64,000 nucleotides of DNA from Mariannaea sp. PMI_226 (Eukaryota; Ascomycota; Sordariomycetes; Hypocreales; Nectriaceae). The notes under the pieces are model-generated. The model did no database searches. It saw nothing but the letters and a program-made list of their open reading frames with translations, and had not been told where the DNA came from. Positions 58,750 through 64,000 of the stretch are shown one piece after another (the first letter of the stretch is position 1; each line of letters starts with the position of its first letter). A program made the position numbers and the translations under genes. Location of the stretch: positions 3,720,001-3,784,000 of the forward strand of contig JANFOG010000001.1 of NCBI GenBank assembly GCA_024336345.1, written 5' to 3'.

Positions 58750-59032
58750 TCGGTCTACTACCTCGTTGCCATCGCAGCGTCGTCACTCGTCTTATCTGCA
58801 ACATCGTCGTCAACAGCCAGTTCCCACTGCTGTCCAGAATCAAAGAGTAGCCCAAATACTCCAGGCTTTTGGTCAACCATTGTCTACTACCAACAATCGT
58901 CTCTCGAATCAGTTTTACGCTTCTTCAGCTCCTTCGTCATCCACTTCTTTGAATCAGCAGAATCTTCCTGCTAGACCTCCTGTTCCTCTTTTTTCCCAGA
59001 GTACCGGTAGCGTCCCGCAACAAACCGCCAAG

Positions 59033-59821
59033 ATGATGAACGCTGCAGGTTTGTCTCCACCACCTTATTCTCCTTCTGATTCTAGTAACTCACAGTCATG
59101 TGCAGACGTCGAACTCGAAGAGTTCACTGCTTTCGAGGGCGGGGCCAACACGGCCTTCTCCTCGCCTGCAATTCCCACTGCCTTTGATTTCAGTGGCAGT
59201 GCATCCAGTTCTACTTCCAACCTGGGCACTATTTCGCCCCAGGACCTACTTGTGCAAGATCCTTTCATGTCTGCTCCAAACTCATCAGTTCTCACGGCCT
59301 TGACCTCGCCATCCATCTATAACGAGTCTCCTGACTTCACGGATGGATATGATGTGTCACCCAACTTTGGGAGTGCCGATTTTGAGACTGCTAGTGATCC
59401 GTGGTTTCCTCTCTTCCCCCAGGATACCACTGCGGCTGTCGTTGTCCCTGAAAAGACAAGCGTGCCTAGTGTCCCTAGTTTGGACAATTCGCCCGCCCAA
59501 AACTCCGATGATTTGGAGCTTGGAAGCCGCTCTTCATCTGGTCGTAGGAAGTCGGCGAACTCGCCACCAACTTCCACACGTCACTCTTCTGTTGCTGGTG
59601 TGGCTTCTCGCAAGCGAGACAAGCCCCTGCCTCCCATCATTGTGGAGGACCCCAATGACATCACGGCCATGAAGCGTGCTCGCAATACTTTGGCGGCACG
59701 AAAGTCACGTGAGCGAAAGGCTCAGCGTTTTGATGAGTTGGAGGATCGTATTGCTAAGTTGGAAGCTGAGCGAGATCACTGGAAGAAGATCGCTCTCGCA
59801 CATGCTGGTGTGCAAAACTAA
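59033..59821 (+). CDS. cpc1: Cross-pathway control transcription factor CPC1 (GCN4 ortholog)
   Basis: From the double ATG at 59033/59036 to the stop is one exon of 262 aa, close to the size of Neurospora CPC1 and yeast GCN4. The N-terminal two-thirds is the activation region, with ELEEFTAFEGG, GTISPQDLLVQDPFMSAPNS and the hydrophobic-acidic block ASDPWFPLFPQ. The bZIP covers about 206-262: basic region ARNTLAARKSRERKAQR with the Asn-x7-Arg signature, then a zipper with heptad Leu at ELEDRIAKLEAERDHWKKIAL. The factor binds TGACTCA and activates amino-acid biosynthesis genes during starvation. Control is expected at translation through the two uORFs. An N-terminally extended isoform from a non-AUG start is likely (see leader). 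Confidence 0.93.
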   Translation: MMNAAGLSPPPYSPSDSSNSQSCADVELEEFTAFEGGANTAFSSPAIPTAFDFSGSASSSTSNLGTISPQDLLVQDPFMSAPNSSVLTALTSPSIYNESPDFTDGYDVSPNFGSADFETASDPWFPLFPQDTTAAVVVPEKTSVPSVPSLDNSPAQNSDDLELGSRSSSGRRKSANSPPTSTRHSSVAGVASRKRDKPLPPIIVEDPNDITAMKRARNTLAARKSRERKAQRFDELEDRIAKLEAERDHWKKIALAHAGVQN

Positions 59822-60362
59822 AAGTGGAATTTCTCTCATTCGCCATTCATGGGAAAACCGGTTGGTTTGTTCTCTATGTCGTGGGCTTGTGTGTTAGTTT
59901 TTTTATATTATTTTACTATAATTGTTCGTATTGTATCTCTGGTTCTTGAAGACCGTTATAAGAAACATGTTTGCTCTTTTTACAAGTCTTTTTTTCACTA
60001 CAAGGTGTGATCGGGTTCTTTCTGTTTTTCCTATATATTTATATATCGATTACTACATGTTTCTGATTTCCTAGACTTGGAGAACCTGGGTCGAAGATAT
60101 TTTAGACGCTCGAAATATATAAAACAGAGATATAAGTCTTTTGGGAGCCACTGTAATTCCGTCGCCAGATTATTTGTCAGGTTTACTTGCATGGCAAAAT
60201 CCAATATGAGAGAAATGCCATGGATTTCTTACAGTAGTCTGTAAAACATTCACGACCACTAAACTCAATAGACTCGTAGTAATCCATCCTTCTATCTTGT
60301 TTGGTCTGAGTGCTGACTTGTTTGGGCTTGCCTGAGAAGGGAGAAAATAAGAATTAGGTTGG
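59822..60362. other. 3' flank between convergent cpc1 and OPT genes
   Basis: A/T-rich sequence that should hold the two 3' untranslated regions. No gene is seen. Confidence 0.5.
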
Positions 60363-63186
60363 TCAGTGAAATGTGCCAGCGCGAGGCCCAAAGTATTCGC
60401 CATCACGAAGCTGTTCGAGTGTACAGGCACCACTACCCTCACAGCCCTTGAAGGCAATATTATTGCCCCACCAGTTCAACTCAATACCCTTGTATTGCAG
60501 CGCAAAGAAGATGACGAGGGCTGAGATGGCAATGCCGGCCGAAAATGCGGCGGAGATGACAAAGTTGTACTATGAAATGTGTCAGCTACCTTGCCCCGAA
60601 CCCGGATATGGGACTCGTTACTTTAGACCAAAAACCTAGATATCGAGATTTGATGTATACCCAGGAGAGCCAGCCTATGGGCACAGCAGGCCAGATATAT
60701 GAGATGTTGTATGGTGCCCATATAAGCCCGCCAGTAAATATAACTACCGGGTGCGCGTTGCGGATGATTTTGTTATTGGGATATTTCCTCCCAAGCCACC
60801 ATAGGATCATAGTGACTAAGACTCCGAGAGGGAAACCAACAAGAGTTTCGGTGTATTGGCCTCCTACTCCCCACATCCTCCGAGGACCAACCGTGCCCCA
60901 GAGCACGGCGGCGGTGAAGAAGGTGTTGATACCGGGGCGGAAGAATCGGTACGGAGCCTTCTCGGTGCATACATCCTTCAAATTCACCTGGTACTGGACA
61001 ATGGACACACAAATAAAGGTCGAGATGATGGTGGGGACCATCTGGGCCCAAAAGGTGAACCTCGGGGGGATCTTGAGGTAATGGGCAAGCTTGAGGTCAT
61101 TGCTGAAACTCAGAGCATGGGCACATGTTACGTAGCCATATGTCTTGAAGAAGCACATGGCGAGTGCATTGCCCTCAACCCAAGAACCACCGATAAACTC
61201 GGCCAGGACGTTCAGTGTGACTTCGACGCCAGTCATGGCTCGAATGATACCGATTGGCACGACGAATATCAGACACAAGACGATGCCGTAGAGCACAACG
61301 GCAGGGCTTGTGTGCGTGGGCCACTTGGCGAGTCCAATAACGCCGAGAGCGAGGGACATGACCAACACCACAAAGTACCACCATTCCGGAACTTCTCGGT
61401 AGGATTTCATAAGGCGATTATGGACATCTAATATCTGCCTACCTCTGGTTTCGTGCTTCCTTTTATGGGAACGAAAGCTATCTATCAGGTCACGGAAGTC
61501 CATGGCTATTTCTTGACGATGGTACAGGATACCATAAGTGATTGTAGAAGTGTAGATGGCGAAGAAGAACATATAAACCACGAGATTCCCGGCTGAGAGG
61601 AATGGAGGAGAGTACGCGCTGTAGTTGGCACTGCTGAAGATGCCGTCCTCGTCAATAACGGATGACACGTTGTACTGTTGTCCGAAATGGTCCCAAACAT
61701 GGTTAGAATTCACCGGTAGGTAGGCCGTGTTGTACACGTTGCTGTAATATATGCCAGTAACGACCGGAAACGTGACCAAGCTGCCGACAAAGAAGTTGAA
61801 AGTGCTGAAAAAAGGCACCATGAGAGGATCGAGGCAAGACACGACCATGTTCCAGTCCCACGTTGGAAACGGGTTCAATCCCAGCCCGCTATCACTACCG
61901 GTGATGACAGAAAGGTGGATGTTGCCCGGCGCAACCCAGCTGATCCAACTAAAGAAGCTCAGGGCGACGAAGAGGTAGTTTGGTAGCCAGAAGTAGACAA
62001 ACATCAAAGCGAAGGCGACGGTGAACACTCGGAGACGGGACACTCGCCACGTTTTTTTGAGGGGATCTGCAACAGGTACATTGCCGTCGCTGTGAAAAGC
62101 GGTGTTGAGGGCAATCGTGACCAGGGACGCTGGCCAGACGCAGTAGGATGGGTATACCAAGAACCTGCGACAGAGACCGGCAAGGCCGTAGCCGATAAAG
62201 TTGGTAGAGAGGGCAATGGTGATTTGATATCCAAAATTGTTAGCCCAGGGCTGGTTGAAGTAGATTGGTAAATATTGCATCCAGACTATGTAGTTGGTAT
62301 AGGGGACATCTTTCGATATACTCGCCATTATAGTAATGAGCATGTACTCCTTTTTGTTAAACGGACCTGGATTGAGACTATGCCGAACACCACACAGCGT
62401 AATTCCAACATTCGGGAGGACTTTTTCTAACAGCTTACCTAAAGGATAGGCGAGAAGCTGCGGTACATTGGACGTGACGTAGATGCTTGGCTGTCGAATA
62501 TCGAAGAACCCGTCGATAAAGGATATCACAGCCGCAAACAAGATACCCAAGAACCAGGCACGGATAGTCGAGCAGGGCATTCTGGGGTCGTCGGTATTCT
62601 CGACAACGGCCCGGACTTCCGCGTAGGGAGAGTTGTTGGTAACGAGTGCTGCCTCAATCTTCATCTCTTCGATTTGGGCTAGGTGTTCGTCCGGAGCTTC
62701 AAAAATGGCTGGGTTTCCTGCGACGTATTAGTCGCTAGGATCATTCTACTGAATTGAAGGAAATTAGTAAAGAGGAAGAGAGACCTTACCAATGAAATGT
62801 TCAATCTTTTCAATGGTAAACAGAGGAAAGTTTGGATCTCGCTTGTGGAGAGAGTGCACTTGGGTCATTATCTGGGGGCAGGATCTCAGCATATTCGTTT
62901 GGTATGGTATGTAGAAGAATATTACGTCACGGGTTTCGGTGAGTGTGAGTCTTGCCGCGATTTCTCTGGCTTCCATCCAGTCATCCTCGGTGGCATGAAG
63001 ATCCCGCTGAACGTTGTTGTCGAACCCATCGTAGGGGAAAGGGTCGGTGTTAGGATTATTCACCTGTTCATGAAACTGTGAACAACGATCTACGACTTAG
63101 ATTATAGGATACAGATCACTTACTTCCTTCCTACCTTGCCTGCTACAGGGCCTTGGAGAATCGATTTCCTCAACGATCTCAGACAT
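60363..63186 (-). CDS. OPT-family oligopeptide transporter
   Basis: Four exons on the minus strand, 63186-63124, 63075-62790, 62717-60622 and 60569-60363, give about 883 aa. Splicing restores IEHFIG-NPAIFEAPDE and RYLGFWSK-YNFVISAAFSAG. The N-terminal ~150 residues are cytosolic; the rest contains many membrane segments. OPT signatures are SLNPGPFNKKEYMLITIMA, WNMVVSCLDPLMVPFFSTFN and NALAMCFFKTYGY. Family proteins import tetra- or pentapeptides, glutathione or metal chelates with protons across the plasma membrane; the substrate cannot be told here. The usual NPGPFxxKEH motif has Tyr in place of His. The start at 63186 gives a short first exon, MSEIVEEIDSPRP. The gene lies next to the amino-acid regulator cpc1, and the two converge. 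Confidence 0.93.
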
Positions 63187-64000
63187 TCCGATATATAAAG
63201 GGGGTTGTGCTGGGGGATGAACTCAAGATTCCAGCAGTTGAGTACGAGAAAAGCTTCAAAAGAATATTGGCTGTATGATAGATATCCTAGGAACTACGGG
63301 AGAATAGTGGGTTATAAAGGCAGGAAAAGTTATGTCGTAAAGATGCATCACTGTTGACTGCCGACTTACTCTGCAGCATAAACCTGTTGTGTTCTAAGTG
63401 ACATACTTTGCCGCTTGTCAGCAAAAGAGGCGGAGAACAGACTTGTTTGCCTCATTATATATTATAAAAATGAAAATCTTCCCAATTATTCGACAGAGAC
63501 TCCTGCAATGGAGAGATGCAACTACCAATGAAACGAGAAGATGGCGTCACTTGCAACTATTCGATGCTTGGTGAATCAACGGGGAAGGGTGGTGGGAGGT
63601 GGTACGAATTTGGGCCACACAAGGAAGAACTTTTGGAGATTAGCATGCTCTGCCGCTTAATATTTTATTGATGTACAACAGTGGCAGTGTGTATCAGTGC
63701 CTTGATGATACATTCAAGCTATTCTGGTGACTTATTAGGTGTGTGTGTGATAATATGCTGGGAAACCTTTGTATTTCTAAGTTTCATGTTTCGTTCAAGA
63801 CATGGCTGTTATCAATTATTTACATATGATTCCTTTCGTGGTAGATGAATGCAGCACTGACATCTTTCTATGGTTGCTCATTTGTGTCTAGCGAAAAAAG
63901 CTGGGAGTCCATGCCGTCTTGCATACCCAACATTTATCCTGAGATTCATAGCACATATTGAAGAGACTATGCTCCGTAAGCGTTTTGTAGTTGAAGCTTG
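63187..64000. other. Upstream region of the OPT gene
   Basis: No coding sequence is visible in these 814 bp. TATA-like words occur close to the start (GATATATAAAG at about 63190 and TATTATATATTATAA at about 63456). A GT-rich run lies near 63740. It is inferred to be the promoter of the OPT transporter. Confidence 0.5.

Larger units (their letters stand above)
58196..59032 (+). promoter_or_regulatory. cpc1 leader with in-frame open extension
   Basis: The CPC1 reading frame stays open for 837 nt upstream of the first in-frame ATG. The frame contains no other ATG. From about 58590 on, the translation looks coding, with SSQDFSVF, PQQDFVLFDQ, RVAQILQAFGQPL, FYASSAPSSS and ARPPVPLFSQS. In Neurospora, conserved N-terminal CPC1 extensions start at near-cognate, non-AUG codons. 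In-frame candidates here include CTG at 58535, ATT at 58592 and ACG at 58622. Part of this region must also be 5' untranslated RNA. Confidence 0.6.

Noticed and set aside
58196..59821. A 541-codon CPC1 protein starting at 58196
   Set aside because: The codon at 58196 is TTG, not ATG, and the first part reads like leader; the AUG form at 59033 and shorter non-AUG extensions are more plausible.

Overview
The window is nuclear DNA of a filamentous ascomycete, most likely a sordariomycete and possibly Hypocreales (inference). The supporting signs are protein-coding genes with short GT-AG introns of about 50-150 bp, CTAAC/CTGAC-type branch sites, pyrimidine-rich leaders, and a cpc-1/GCN4-type gene with the Pezizomycotina leader layout. 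I see no rRNA, no CRISPR array and no tRNA gene that I can support.

Layout. 1-8.5 kb: a KIN1/PAR-1 family kinase and the CCR4-NOT subunit Caf40/Rcd1, both on +. 8.5-27.9 kb: a 19.4-kb stretch with no supportable protein gene, holding microsatellites, pyrimidine tracts and at least one promoter-like cluster. 27.9-29 kb: a short-zipper bZIP factor (+). 29-33.3 kb: another repeat-rich gap. 33.3-44.5 kb: a CIA30-domain protein (+), fructose-1,6-bisphosphatase (-), peroxin Pex11 (+) and a two-RRM SR splicing factor (-) that contains a 6-nt microexon. 45.7-47.1 kb: an intact Tc1-type DD34E transposon with matching terminal inverted repeats and TA duplication. 47.4-56 kb: a compact block of Mdm1 (-), tRNA m7G methyltransferase Trm8 (-), a small membrane protein not seen as a single open frame (+), homoserine dehydrogenase (-) and a CCDC174-like protein (+). 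58.2-63.2 kb: the cross-pathway control factor CPC1/GCN4 (+), with two upstream ORFs and a long open reading frame upstream of its AUG, then an OPT-family transporter (-).

Most genes are housekeeping and do not form a dedicated cluster. The one clear functional echo is amino-acid metabolism: cpc1 is the general regulator of amino-acid biosynthesis, hom6 is a threonine/methionine pathway enzyme 4.5 kb away, and the neighbouring OPT transporter probably imports peptides. The strongest points for a second look are the microexon, the cpc1 leader and the gene desert in front of the bZIP gene.

Exon boundaries were read by eye from splice signals, frame continuity and family motifs. No database search or transcript evidence was available.
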